DNA of 61,802 nt from Hymenobacter sp. ISL-91 (lineage in GTDB: Bacteria; Bacteroidota; Bacteroidia; Cytophagales; Hymenobacteraceae), in contig NZ_JAGGPS010000031.1 in the NCBI RefSeq assembly GCF_018613725.1, positions 1-61,802 of the forward strand. Direction: 5' to 3'. Each line of letters opens with the position of its first letter. Position 1 is the first letter of the stretch. Positions 53,692-61,521 of the stretch are shown here, piece by piece. A program made the position numbers and the translations under genes. Under the pieces are notes generated by a model. The model made no database searches. It was not told where the DNA came from and worked only from the letters and a program-made list of their open reading frames with translations.

Positions 53692-53857
53692 GCGGTGGGG
53701 GCAGTTTGGAGCGTGGGAAAAGCCGCCGCCAACGCCTCTTAGAGTTGTTGGCCGGCTGTCCGGGCCGGGTGGGTGCGGCTCAGGGGTTCAAATATAAGTA
53801 AAGTTGGGAGCGGTTGGCAGGTAATATCCGCCGGAGCTGAAAAGAACGTCATTCAGA

Positions 53858-53965
53858 AAAGAACGTCATTCAGAGCGAAGCGAAGAATCTCGCTCGGAGT
53901 CGTTATAACGGTTGTCGTTCAACAGTAGCACGCAAGATTCTTCGCTTCGCTCTGAATGACGTTCT
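53858..53965. repeat. palindromic element, family A
   Basis: The left arm (from 53858) has GAACGTCATTCAGAGCGAAG, and the right arm ends GAATGACGTTCTTT near 53967. A partial copy of the left end (GAACGTCATTCAG) lies just before it at 53844, as if the element had been hit or had slipped. Confidence 0.88.
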
Positions 53966-53967
53966 TT

Positions 53968-54009
53968 CCCTAACCCCTAACCCCTAACCCCTAACCCCTA
54001 ATCCCTGAC
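53968..54009. repeat. six CCCTAAC heptamers
   Basis: Four exact CCCTAAC units are followed by CCCTAAT and CCCTGAC, 42 bp in all. The sequence resembles eukaryotic telomere repeats but is an ordinary simple-sequence run here, next to the stop of the response regulator gene. Confidence 0.88.
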
Positions 54010-54012
54010 CCG

Positions 54013-55095
54013 CTACCAGTTGGCGCGGCGCAGCTTTTCGGGGTGCAGTACCCGGATGTCGCGGTTGGTGAGCTCGATGCTGCCGTCCTGGCGCAGCTCG
54101 CTGAGGATGCGGCTCAGCGACTCGGGGGCGGTTCCGATGAGGGCGGCCATGTCTTCGCGCGAGAGCTGGATAAGGGGCTCGGCAGTGGGCTGGGCGGCGG
54201 TTTGCTGCTCGTGCAGGCGCAGCAGCGTGTCGGCCACGCGCTTGCGCAGCGAGTTGTAGGCCATATCGAGCAGCAGCTCTTCCTGCTCGCGCACCCGGCC
54301 GGCCAGCAGGCGCACAAACTGCCGGCCTACCTCGGGGTTACGGCTGAGCAGCTGGCTGAAGTCGGCGGCCGGAATGTAGCGCAGCACGGTGTCTTCGAGC
54401 GTCAGGGCCGAGTCGTGGTGGGCGGTGTGTTCGAGCAGGGGCTGGTAGCCGAAAAAGTCGCCGGGGCCGTAGAGGCCGGTAATCAGCTCCTTGCCGGCGG
54501 CGGTGGTTTTGGTGGTTTTCACCCGGCCCGACTCCACGAAGTACAGCCGGCTAGCCTCGTCGCCCTCGGCGTAGATAATCTGCTTGCGGGGCAGCTCGTG
54601 GGTACGACGGTCGGCGGCCAAGCTTTCCAGTGAATCGAGCTGGCCCGTGGCCTGGGCGTCGTGCAGAAACGCATCGAGGCCGGCGGGCGTGGCCTCGTAC
54701 TCGGGGGCAGGTGGGGGCTGCAGCTGCTGAAAGCGGGCCAGCCGGCCGGCCACGGCGTTCAGCAGCTCGTTGCTGTCGAAGGGCTTGGTGAGGTAGTCGT
54801 CGGCGCCCAGCTCCATGCCCTTGCGCAAATCCTGGCGCTCGGTTTTGGCCGTCAGGAAGATAAACGGAATGCCGCGCAGTTCGGCGTTCTGGTTGAAGAT
54901 GTGCAGCACCCCGTAGCCGTCGAGCACGGGCATCATAATGTCGCAGATAACCAGGTCGGGGCGGGTGGCCAGGGCCTGCTCGACGCCCAGCTTGCCATTG
55001 GCCGCCGTGAGCACCTCGTAGCCGGCCAGCTCCAGCAGCTCGGCCGTGTTCTCGCGGATAAGGTCGTGGTCCTCAATCAGTAGAATGACTTTCAT
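54013..55095 (-). CDS. response regulator with CRP/FNR-type DNA-binding domain
   Basis: A 360-residue regulator made of two joined parts. The REC domain (1-125) has the acidic pair E8-D9, phospho-acceptor D52 in VICDIMMP and the Lys of YLTKPF. It is followed by a cAMP-binding-like domain (about 155-265; YAEGDEASRLYFVESGRV, YGPGDFFGYQPLL) and a CRP-type helix-turn-helix (REDMAALIGTAPESLSRIL). The Cys residues that bind the iron-sulfur cluster in FNR are absent (one Cys in all), so signals must come through phosphorylation or a ligand. Its start overlaps the kinase gene by 23 nt. Confidence 0.92.
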   Translation of the reverse strand: MKVILLIEDHDLIRENTAELLELAGYEVLTAANGKLGVEQALATRPDLVICDIMMPVLDGYGVLHIFNQNAELRGIPFIFLTAKTERQDLRKGMELGADDYLTKPFDSNELLNAVAGRLARFQQLQPPPAPEYEATPAGLDAFLHDAQATGQLDSLESLAADRRTHELPRKQIIYAEGDEASRLYFVESGRVKTTKTTAAGKELITGLYGPGDFFGYQPLLEHTAHHDSALTLEDTVLRYIPAADFSQLLSRNPEVGRQFVRLLAGRVREQEELLLDMAYNSLRKRVADTLLRLHEQQTAAQPTAEPLIQLSREDMAALIGTAPESLSRILSELRQDGSIELTNRDIRVLHPEKLRRANW

Positions 55096-56698
55096 AGGGG
55101 ATGGTTAGCGTGACGGTAGTGCCCTGGCCGAGCTGGCTTTGCAGGTCGACGGTGCCGCCCAGCAGCTCGGCGTAGCGGCCCACAATATACAGGCCCAGCC
55201 CGGTGCCGGGCAGGTTGCTGACGCTACGGGCCCGGAAAAACCGCTCGAACAAATGCTGCTGGTCTTCCTCCGAAATGCCCAGTCCTTCATCCTCGACCCG
55301 CAGCGTGAGCCAGCCGCCGGCGCAGGCCGCGTGCAGGCGCACCACCGAGTCGTCGCCCGAGTATTTGAGGGCGTTGGAGAGTAGATTAACCAGGATTTTG
55401 CGCAGCAGCGAAGCATCAAGCCAGATGGCGGAGGGGCAGGCCTGCAGGTCGGTCTCGATGCGCTGGCCGGGCTTGCACAGGCCTTGCACGTCGAGCATCG
55501 TGTCCTGCACCAGCTCGGCCAGCTCCAGGCGGGCGGCGCGGGCAGCCACCTTGCCCTCCTCAATCCGGCCCACCGACAGGAACTCCTCCAGAATATCATT
55601 CAGGTGGTTGACCGACTGGCGGATGCGCTCGATGTGGCGCAGGCGCTTGGGCTGCTGCTCGGTGGCTGGGTACTGCTCGATGAGTGAGGCCGAGGTGAGC
55701 ACGGCCGTAAGCGGGGTGCGGAACTCGTGCGAGGCCATGCTCACGAAGCGCGACTTCAGCTCGCCCAGTTCCTGCTCGGCCTGCAGGGCCTTGGCCAGCT
55801 CGTCTTTGCGCTGCTCCAGCTGCTCCAGGGTGCTCAGCAGGGCGTGGGTGCGGTCGGCTACTTTCTGCTCCAGGTCGGCGTTGAGGCGCTCCACGCGCAG
55901 GCGCTCCACGCGCAGGCGCTCGGCCACCAGCGCCTCCCGCGCCTGCCGCTTATCGGTAATGTCGATGACGTACGACACCACGTACAGCTCGTTTTCCTGG
56001 TAGAAATAGCTCAGACTCACCTCCACCGGAAACACCGAGCCATCGGCGCGCTGGCCCTCCAGGTCACCGCGGTGCGAGTTGAGGGCGCGCACTTGCGGGT
56101 CGGCGTTGAACGATTCGCGCAGCTGCTGGTGGTTGCGGCCGGGCGCAGGCGGCACCAGCGCGTCGATGTTGGCGCGCACCAGCCCCTCGGGCGGGTAGCC
56201 GAACTGCTGGTGCGCCAAGTGGTTGGCCGACACGATGTCGCCCGCCCGGTTGCAGACGATAATGCCAATGGTGGCGTGCGACACCACGGCCTCGAACTGG
56301 CCGTGGCTGTTGGCCAGGGCCTGCTCGGCGCGCTGCAGCCGCAAGCCTTCGGCCATCGGGCAGCCGCCGCTGGGCAGCGGTTGCAGCCGCAGCAGCAGCG
56401 GCGCGGCGGGGTCGGCGGGGGCCAGGGGCAGCAGCGTGAGGCGGGCCCGCACACCGGACGCCCCAAGCTGCACCACCGACTCGGCCGAGCCCGTGCTACG
56501 GGCTTCGGCCAGCAGCGCGGGCCACTCGGGCGGCAGCGGCGAAACGGGCCGCTCCAGCAGCTCGGCTTCGGAGGTGTAGCCCAGCAGCTGCACGCCCGCC
56601 TGGTTTACGCGCAGCAGCCGGCCGGTAACCGGGTCGGCCAGCCCCGCAAAGTCGGGGGTTTGGGAGAGCAGCAGGTCGGCCAGGGCGTGGGAAAACAT
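55073..56698 (-). CDS. PAS sensor histidine kinase
   Basis: A 541-residue kinase without membrane helices. Two PAS regions come first (about 1-140 and 140-270), the second with FGYPPEGLVRANIDALVPP, RNHQQLRESF and GQRADGSVFPVEV. A coiled coil with a 15-bp tandem repeat (ERLRVERLRVERL) follows, then the H-box SHEFRTPLTAVLTSA, the N-box LSNALKYSG, and the G boxes DEGLGI and GTGLGLYIVG. The start at 56698 is chosen because the residues above it show no fold. It is cotranscribed with the regulator downstream and divergent from the thioredoxin-like gene. Confidence 0.9.
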   Translation of the reverse strand: MFSHALADLLLSQTPDFAGLADPVTGRLLRVNQAGVQLLGYTSEAELLERPVSPLPPEWPALLAEARSTGSAESVVQLGASGVRARLTLLPLAPADPAAPLLLRLQPLPSGGCPMAEGLRLQRAEQALANSHGQFEAVVSHATIGIIVCNRAGDIVSANHLAHQQFGYPPEGLVRANIDALVPPAPGRNHQQLRESFNADPQVRALNSHRGDLEGQRADGSVFPVEVSLSYFYQENELYVVSYVIDITDKRQAREALVAERLRVERLRVERLNADLEQKVADRTHALLSTLEQLEQRKDELAKALQAEQELGELKSRFVSMASHEFRTPLTAVLTSASLIEQYPATEQQPKRLRHIERIRQSVNHLNDILEEFLSVGRIEEGKVAARAARLELAELVQDTMLDVQGLCKPGQRIETDLQACPSAIWLDASLLRKILVNLLSNALKYSGDDSVVRLHAACAGGWLTLRVEDEGLGISEEDQQHLFERFFRARSVSNLPGTGLGLYIVGRYAELLGGTVDLQSQLGQGTTVTLTIPYESHSTD

Positions 56699-56865
56699 AG
56701 TTGCGGTAGCGAAACCCTGAGAAGTGAGGAAGAAGCGAAGTTCGGCAAAAAAGGCGGTGCGGGCGGGCTTTCTGAGGAAGGTCAAGCGAGGGGCTGACAA
56801 ACCTCATGGAATGGGAGGGGAGCGGGCTGGTACTTTTACAACTCCTACGTTACCCGTTTCGGCTT

Positions 56866-57189
56866 ATGTCAGTTGTTGCTACTCCTACTATGCTGGTGCC
56901 CGAGGCCACCGTGCTGCTGGTGCTGCTGCCCCTGGCCGGAGCGGGCCAGGCGCCGGCCCTGAGCGCGGGCGCGCTACGGGCCCTGCAGGCCCGCCTGGGA
57001 CCGGGCGTGCGCGTACTGAAAATCGACGAGGCCACCCACCCCACGGTGGTGCGCAGCTTCAGCGGCCAGCCGGCGGCGCTGCCCGCCTGCGTGCTGGTGC
57101 GCCAGGGTGTGGAGCTGTGGCGCCAGCCCGGCCTGCCCCAGGCCGAAGCCATAGAGGCCCGGCTGCGCCAGGAGTGTAGTTTTTATTGA
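56866..57189 (+). CDS. thioredoxin-like fold protein without CxxC
   Basis: A 107-residue protein with the beta-alpha-beta outline of thioredoxins (TVLLVLLPLAG, RVLKIDEATHPTVVRSFSG, PACVLVRQGVELWRQPGL). The CxxC active site is absent, so it is not a classical oxidoreductase. The ATG at 56866 starts MSVVATPT. It is divergent from the kinase gene. Confidence 0.6.
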   Translation: MSVVATPTMLVPEATVLLVLLPLAGAGQAPALSAGALRALQARLGPGVRVLKIDEATHPTVVRSFSGQPAALPACVLVRQGVELWRQPGLPQAEAIEARLRQECSFY

Positions 57190-57247
57190 CCAGAAAGGGC
57201 ATCATGCTGTGTTGCGCTCAGCATGATGCCCTTTCTGGTCAATAAAA
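57181..57247. terminator. perfect 29-bp hairpin between converging genes
   Basis: Arms of 29 nt (57181-57209 and 57219-57247) are exactly complementary around a 9-nt loop, with A/T ends. The hairpin overlaps the stop of the thioredoxin-like gene and sits next to the stop of the cupin gene: a two-way terminator. Confidence 0.9.
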
Positions 57248-57256
57248 ACCGGCAAC

Positions 57257-57565
57257 TCAACGGTAAATCAGTATCTGCGCCTCTTCGGGGCAGTGCAGGC
57301 TATGAACGGCCCCGGCGGGGAAGATAACGTAGTCTCCGGCAACATAGTGGCGGGAATGGTCGGATACGGTGATGTCGAGTTCCCCCCTGAGCACGACCAC
57401 CAATACCTCGTGCGGGGCGTGGTGGGGCGCCATGCCTTGGCCAGGACCAAACTGCTTATGAATGATGTTGTGGCCTTCGCGGCGCAACAGCACGTGGGTG
57501 GTGGCGTCGGAGGGGGAGGGGTGGGCATGAGGGCCCGCCAGCAGGCTGCCGGAAATAGCTTCCAT
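57257..57565 (-). CDS. cupin domain protein
   Basis: A 102-residue single-domain cupin. Metal ligands are seen in PHHAPHEVLVVVLRGELD (the G-x5-HxH-x3,4-E-x6-G motif in shortened form), and VIFPAGAVHSLHCPEEAQ forms the second motif. The start at 57565 avoids overlap with the haemoglobin gene, which lies 16 bp upstream on the same strand. Such cupins often act in small-molecule sensing or dioxygenation; the substrate is unknown. Confidence 0.82.
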   Translation of the reverse strand: MEAISGSLLAGPHAHPSPSDATTHVLLRREGHNIIHKQFGPGQGMAPHHAPHEVLVVVLRGELDITVSDHSRHYVAGDYVIFPAGAVHSLHCPEEAQILIYR

Positions 57566-57581
57566 GAGGAGAAGGAGTTGG

Positions 57582-57989
57582 TTAGAGAATGGAAAGCGGA
57601 TTGTTGATGGTCCGCATACGGGTTTCGAAAACGTGGGCGATATTGCCGGCACGGAGCCGCGCCTCGTCGGCCACCGGGCCGGCAAACAACGAGTCGACGG
57701 TGCGGCAGAACAGGTGCAGCCACTGCTGAAAGTGGCCGCCGCCGATGGGTAACGGAATGTGCTTGGCGAAAGGCTGGCCCTGGTAGCGGTTGGTGTGCAG
57801 CAGCAGGCCACTCCAGAAGTCGTACATGCGCGGCAGATGGGCCGCCCAGTTCACGTGGGCCACGTCGTTGAAGATAGGGCCCAGCAGCGGGTCGGCATTC
57901 ACGCGGTCGTAAAAGGTGTCGACCAGCACCTTGATGTCGGCTTCGGTCTGAATATCGGGCAGCGTGTTGTTCGTGTTGTTAGAGAGCAT
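57582..57989 (-). CDS. group III truncated haemoglobin
   Basis: A 135-residue globin of the 2/2 type, group III. Typical features are VDTFYDRVNADPLLGPIF, HLPRMYDFWSGLLL, and the proximal His region LPIGGGHFQQWLHLF. Such proteins handle nitric oxide, oxygen or haem ligands at low oxygen. It precedes the cupin gene as an operon and lies in an island of haem and cbb3-related genes. Confidence 0.9.
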   Translation of the reverse strand: MLSNNTNNTLPDIQTEADIKVLVDTFYDRVNADPLLGPIFNDVAHVNWAAHLPRMYDFWSGLLLHTNRYQGQPFAKHIPLPIGGGHFQQWLHLFCRTVDSLFAGPVADEARLRAGNIAHVFETRMRTINNPLSIL

Positions 57990-58041
57990 GAGCGGGAGGG
58001 ATTGTAAGGAGGACGAAACAGGATTTGCGTCGGAGGAAGGC

Positions 58042-58071
58042 TAATAGCTGTCAGCTAAAAGCTAACAGCTC
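58042..58071. repeat. family C repeat fragment
   Basis: TAATAGCTGTCAGCTAAAAG followed by CTAACAGC is one half of the family C palindrome, lying between the haemoglobin and membrane protein genes. Confidence 0.65.
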
Positions 58072-58076
58072 ACTGT

Positions 58077-58553
58077 TCAAGCTGCCTGCCGGAGGCGCCA
58101 GGCTTCGGCGGGGCGGCTGAGCAGGGCGAAGGCGCGGTTGGCGGTGCCCAGTAGCAACAGCAGCTTGAACACTTCGGCGCCAATATAGATATGGTGCAGG
58201 TCGCTGGCGGGCGGAGTGCGGCCGGCCAGCAGCGCCAGGGCCCGCACATCGAGGGCCGGCAGCAGCCACAGCGTCTGTGCGGCCAGCACGGCGGCCAGCA
58301 ACCCCAGCGGCAGCACCAGGTTGGCGGGCACCTTCAGGCGGAAGGCGGCGACGATGGCCAGCACGGCCAGCCCGATTTCTACTTTATTAAGCGCCTGAAA
58401 CACCAGCCGGCCGATGCCCAGCCCCAGCGGCACCGTGATGCCCGGCGCGGTGAACTTCAGCGGCGCTTCGAGAAACGAAATGCCCGCCACCAGCCCCGCC
58501 CAGAACAACAGCGCGGCCACCAGCAGAAACGACCAGGAATGACGAGAGAACAT
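58077..58553 (-). CDS. four-helix membrane protein
   Basis: A 158-residue protein with four hydrophobic helices. The first loop, SFLEAPLKFTAPGITVPLG, and the following IGRLVFQALNKVEIG look conserved. I do not recognise a named family. The start at 58553 (MFSRHSWSF) is preferred because earlier codons show no helix. It is divergent from ccoI, and an FNR-like site lies between the two genes. A role in nitrosative or low-oxygen metabolism is inferred from context only. Confidence 0.75.
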   Translation of the reverse strand: MFSRHSWSFLLVAALLFWAGLVAGISFLEAPLKFTAPGITVPLGLGIGRLVFQALNKVEIGLAVLAIVAAFRLKVPANLVLPLGLLAAVLAAQTLWLLPALDVRALALLAGRTPPASDLHHIYIGAEVFKLLLLLGTANRAFALLSRPAEAWRLRQAA

Positions 58554-58719
58554 GGAGCAGGAATAAAGGTGACGGTCGAATGGCGTAGCGGCGCGACCCA
58601 TCGCGCCTCAGCGGTGAACGGCGACGTCTGACGGGCAACATCAGCAACGATGAGACGCGACTCATGGCGTCTCATCGTTACCAACCAAACAAAGGTGCCA
58701 GCCAAACGGTGCGGGCGCG

Positions 58720-58733
58720 CTGATGCAAATCAA
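58720..58733. promoter_or_regulatory. FNR/FixK-type operator
   Basis: CTGATGCAAATCAA matches TTGAT-N4-ATCAA at nine of ten conserved positions. Its centre lies about 43 bp from the inferred start on the minus strand and about 62 bp from that on the plus strand, the usual class II and class I distances. The nearby regulator at 54013 has a CRP/FNR-type DNA-binding domain. Confidence 0.55.
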
Positions 58734-58847
58734 GCCCCGGCATGAGGTTGGTCATCGGACGGGGGCGCGGGCGGGCGGAGCTTTGTAGAAAGCACGGGCG
58801 GGCCACCTGTCAGTTGTACCGCCGCCCGCTTGTTCGCCTCAGCCGAT

Positions 58848-58892
58848 AGAAAACAAGCTAACCGCTAAAAGCTATCAGCTAACCGCTCCATA
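58848..58892. repeat. family C repeat upstream of ccoI
   Basis: AACAAGCTAACCGCTAAAAG and CTATCAGCTAACCGCT form a degraded family C half just before the ccoI start codon, in the untranslated leader. Confidence 0.65.
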
Positions 58893-58893
58893 T

Positions 58894-61410
58894 ATGCCCA
58901 CCGTCCTCGAAGAAGCTACCGCCACCGACGTTGCCTGCGCCCACTGCGGCGACGCCTGCCCGCCCGAGCCGCTGGCGCTGGCCGGCCAGCCCTTCTGCTG
59001 CGCCGGCTGCCGCACGGTGTACGAGCTGCTGGCGGCCAACAACCTGTGCACCTACTACAACCTCGACGAGCGCCCCGGCCTCAAGATAAAGGAAGTGGAG
59101 CTGCCCGGCCGCTTCGACTACCTCGACTCGGAAAGCGTGCAGGCCCAGCTCCTGAGCTTTCGCTCGGAAGAGCGCGCCCGCCTGACCGTGAGCGTGCCCC
59201 AGATGCACTGCACGTCCTGCATCTGGCTGCTGGAGCACTTGCCCAAGCTGAACGCCGGCATCGTGGAGGCGCGGGTGCAGTTCCTGCGCAAGGAAATTAC
59301 CATTACTTACCTCACCGCCCGCACCAGCCTCAAGGACGTGGTGGCCCTGCTGGCGTCGGTGGGCTACGAGCCCCAGATTACGCTGGCCGAGCTGGGCGCC
59401 CAGCCCCACCGCGCCAGCCGCACGCTCTACTACCAGCTGGGGCTGGCGGCCTTCGCCTTCGGCAACGTGATGCTGCTGGCCCTGCCCGACTACTTCTCGT
59501 TTGTCGAGGAGTTGCAGGCCGGGTTTGGGGGCTTCTTTGGGCTACTGAGTCTGGCGCTGGCGCTGCCGGTGCTGCTGTACAGCGCCCGCGACTTCTTCCG
59601 CTCGGCCTGGCAGGGGTTGCGCCAGCGCTACATCAACCTCGATTTTCCGATTAGCCTGGGGCTGCTGGCCTTGTTTGGGGTGAGCAGCTACGAGGCGCTG
59701 AGCGGCCAGGGGCCGGGCTACTTCGACTCGTTTACCGGGCTGGTGTTCTTTATGCTGATTGGCCGCTGGGTGCAGCAGCGCACCTACGACGCGCTGCGCT
59801 TCGACCGTGACTTTACCTCCTACTTCCCCGTGGCCGTCACCCGGCTTACCCCCGAGGGCGACAAGTCCATCTCGGTGCGGGAGCTGCAGGTGGGCCACCG
59901 GATTCGGGTGCGCCACCAGGAGGTGGTGCCGGCCGATGCGGTGCTGCTGCGCGGCGACGGGCAGATTGACTACTCCTTTGTGTCGGGCGAGAGCACGCCG
60001 GTGGCGCGGGCCTCGGGCGAGCTGGTGTACGCCGGCGGCCGGCAGCTGGGCGAGGCCGTGGAGCTGGAAGTGGTGCGCGAAGTCAGCCAGGGCTACCTGA
60101 CCCAGCTCTGGAACAACCCCGCCTTCGCCAAGGAAAGCCGCCACCAGGGCCTGGAAACCTACGCCAACCGGGTGGGCCGCTACTTCGTGGGCATCACGCT
60201 GGCGCTGGCGCTGGGCACGCTGCTCTACTGGGGCCCGCGCGACCAGGCTATGATGTGGCGCGCCTTTACGTCGGTGCTGATTATTGCCTGCCCCTGCGCC
60301 CTTTCGCTGGCCACCCCGTTTGCCCTGGGCGCGGCCGTGCGGGTGCTGGGCCGCCACAAGTTCTACCTGAAAAACTCGGCCGTCATCGAAACGCTGGCTC
60401 GCGCCGATACGCTGGTGTTCGACAAGACCGGCACCCTCACCGACCCGCACCAGGCCGCCGTGCAGTACCACGGCCGCCCCCTCACGGCCGCCGAGCTGAG
60501 CCTGCTCACGACGGCCGCTGCCCAGTCAACCCACCCGCTGAGCCAGCGGCTGGCCCGCGAGGCCAGCGGCCCGGCCCGGCCCTTGCGCCACTGCCACGAA
60601 ACGTCCGGTCAGGGCCTCGAAGCCACCGCCGACACGGGCGAAACGGTGCGCCTGGGGGCGGCCGGGTTCACCGGCAGTACCGCCAGGCTCCCGCTTCGCG
60701 ACGCGCCGAACGATAGTAGCGCGAAGCTTCCGCTTCGCGACTTGTTGAGCGACACGGCGCCTGATGGGCGCGAAGCAGAGGCTTCGCGCTACTTCGACGC
60801 GCCCGAAACGCGGGTGTACGTGGCGTTTGAGGGCGAGCCGGCGGGCTACTACACCTTCCCCAACGTGTACCGCCCGGCCCTGCCCGAGGTGCTCTCCGGC
60901 CTGGGCGGGCACTACCGGCTGGCCGTGCTCTCGGGCGATACGGCCGCCGAGGAAGCGCGCCTGCGCGCCATGCTCGGCCCCGACGCCGCGCTGCACTTCC
61001 GCCAGTCGCCGGCCGATAAGCTGGCCTACATTGCCGCCGAACGGGCCAACGGGCATACCGTGGTGATGGTGGGCGACGGCCTCAACGACGCCGGGGCCCT
61101 GCGCGCCGCCGATGCCGGCCTGGCCCTCACCGACACGCTCACCAACTTCTCGCCCGCCTGCGACGCCATCCTCGACGCGGCGGAGTTCGGCCGGCTGGCC
61201 ACGTTCCTGCGCTTCTCGCGGGCCTGCCTGCGGGTGGTGCTGGCCACCTTCGTGCTCTCGTTCTGCTACAACGCCTTCGGCCTCACGCTGGCCGTGCAGG
61301 GTTTGTTCACGCCCATCGTCTCGGCCATCCTCATGCCCATCAGCTCGCTGAGCGTGATGCTGGTGGCCACCGTGCTGGTGCGCCGGGCGGCGGCCAGACT
61401 GTCTTTGTGA
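58894..61410 (+). CDS. ccoI: copper-exporting P1B ATPase CcoI (FixI)
   Basis: An 838-residue heavy-metal P-type ATPase. An N-terminal Cys-rich domain (ACAHCGDACPP, PFCCAGCRTVYELL) precedes an HMA domain whose metal site is MHCTSC. Membrane helices follow with the ion motif IIACPCALSLATP, the phosphorylation site DKTGTLTD and the hinge MVGDGLNDAGAL. The Cys-rich start is typical of CcoI, which delivers copper for cbb3 oxidase assembly, and ccoS follows. Residues about 596-634 are encoded by a family D repeat inserted in frame. Confidence 0.93.
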   Translation: MPTVLEEATATDVACAHCGDACPPEPLALAGQPFCCAGCRTVYELLAANNLCTYYNLDERPGLKIKEVELPGRFDYLDSESVQAQLLSFRSEERARLTVSVPQMHCTSCIWLLEHLPKLNAGIVEARVQFLRKEITITYLTARTSLKDVVALLASVGYEPQITLAELGAQPHRASRTLYYQLGLAAFAFGNVMLLALPDYFSFVEELQAGFGGFFGLLSLALALPVLLYSARDFFRSAWQGLRQRYINLDFPISLGLLALFGVSSYEALSGQGPGYFDSFTGLVFFMLIGRWVQQRTYDALRFDRDFTSYFPVAVTRLTPEGDKSISVRELQVGHRIRVRHQEVVPADAVLLRGDGQIDYSFVSGESTPVARASGELVYAGGRQLGEAVELEVVREVSQGYLTQLWNNPAFAKESRHQGLETYANRVGRYFVGITLALALGTLLYWGPRDQAMMWRAFTSVLIIACPCALSLATPFALGAAVRVLGRHKFYLKNSAVIETLARADTLVFDKTGTLTDPHQAAVQYHGRPLTAAELSLLTTAAAQSTHPLSQRLAREASGPARPLRHCHETSGQGLEATADTGETVRLGAAGFTGSTARLPLRDAPNDSSAKLPLRDLLSDTAPDGREAEASRYFDAPETRVYVAFEGEPAGYYTFPNVYRPALPEVLSGLGGHYRLAVLSGDTAAEEARLRAMLGPDAALHFRQSPADKLAYIAAERANGHTVVMVGDGLNDAGALRAADAGLALTDTLTNFSPACDAILDAAEFGRLATFLRFSRACLRVVLATFVLSFCYNAFGLTLAVQGLFTPIVSAILMPISSLSVMLVATVLVRRAAARLSL
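60680..60792. repeat. family D palindromic element inside ccoI
   Basis: Inverted arms GTAGCGCGAAGC (60716-60727) and its exact complement (60781-60792) occur within the gene. A tandem half, AGGCTCCCGCTTCGCGACGC, precedes them. The insert keeps the reading frame and encodes LPLRDAPNDSSAKLPLRDLL, with the peptide LPLRD twice. It sits in the cytoplasmic nucleotide-binding region. Confidence 0.8.
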
Positions 61411-61508
61411 GCTGTTAGCTGAGAGCTATTAGCTGTTAGCTTTTATCTCTTCATCCCTGGCTTATTGCCCGAAGCTAACAGCTAATAGCTCTCAGCTAAC
61501 AGCTAAAA
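61410..61508. repeat. near-perfect family C palindrome between ccoI and ccoS
   Basis: The left arm GCTGTTAGCTGAGAGCTATT continues AGCTGTTAGC, and the right arm is its complement (AAGCTAACAGCTAATAGCTC, ending AGCTAACAGC). It is the cleanest family C copy, placed between the ccoI stop and the ccoS start. Confidence 0.88.
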
Positions 61509-61521
61509 CCCCCCTTCTGCC

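Larger units (their letters stand above)
53692..54012. other. gene-free spacer with palindrome and heptamers
   Basis: The 321 bp between the transporter and the response regulator gene contain a family A palindrome (53858-53965) and a heptamer array (53968-54009). The transporter's promoter should lie at its right side near 53750-53800, but I see no clear TAnnTTTG element there. No open frame looks real. Confidence 0.7.
58554..58893. promoter_or_regulatory. divergent regulatory region of ccoI and membrane gene
   Basis: The 340 bp contain a hairpin (58648-58680, arms AACGATGAGACGC and its complement), a minus-strand -7-like CACCTTTG (58690-58697), an FNR-like box (58720-58733), a plus-strand -7-like GAGCTTTG (58778-58785) and a family C repeat (58848-58892). 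No gene lies in it. Confidence 0.6.

Noticed and set aside
53968..54009. Telomere-like CCCTAAC repeats suggesting a linear replicon end
   Set aside because: The run is short and internal, with normal genes on both sides, so it is a simple-sequence repeat.
54013..55095. A true FNR oxygen sensor
   Set aside because: Only one Cys is present, so the iron-sulfur cluster of FNR cannot form; a receiver domain takes the sensing role.
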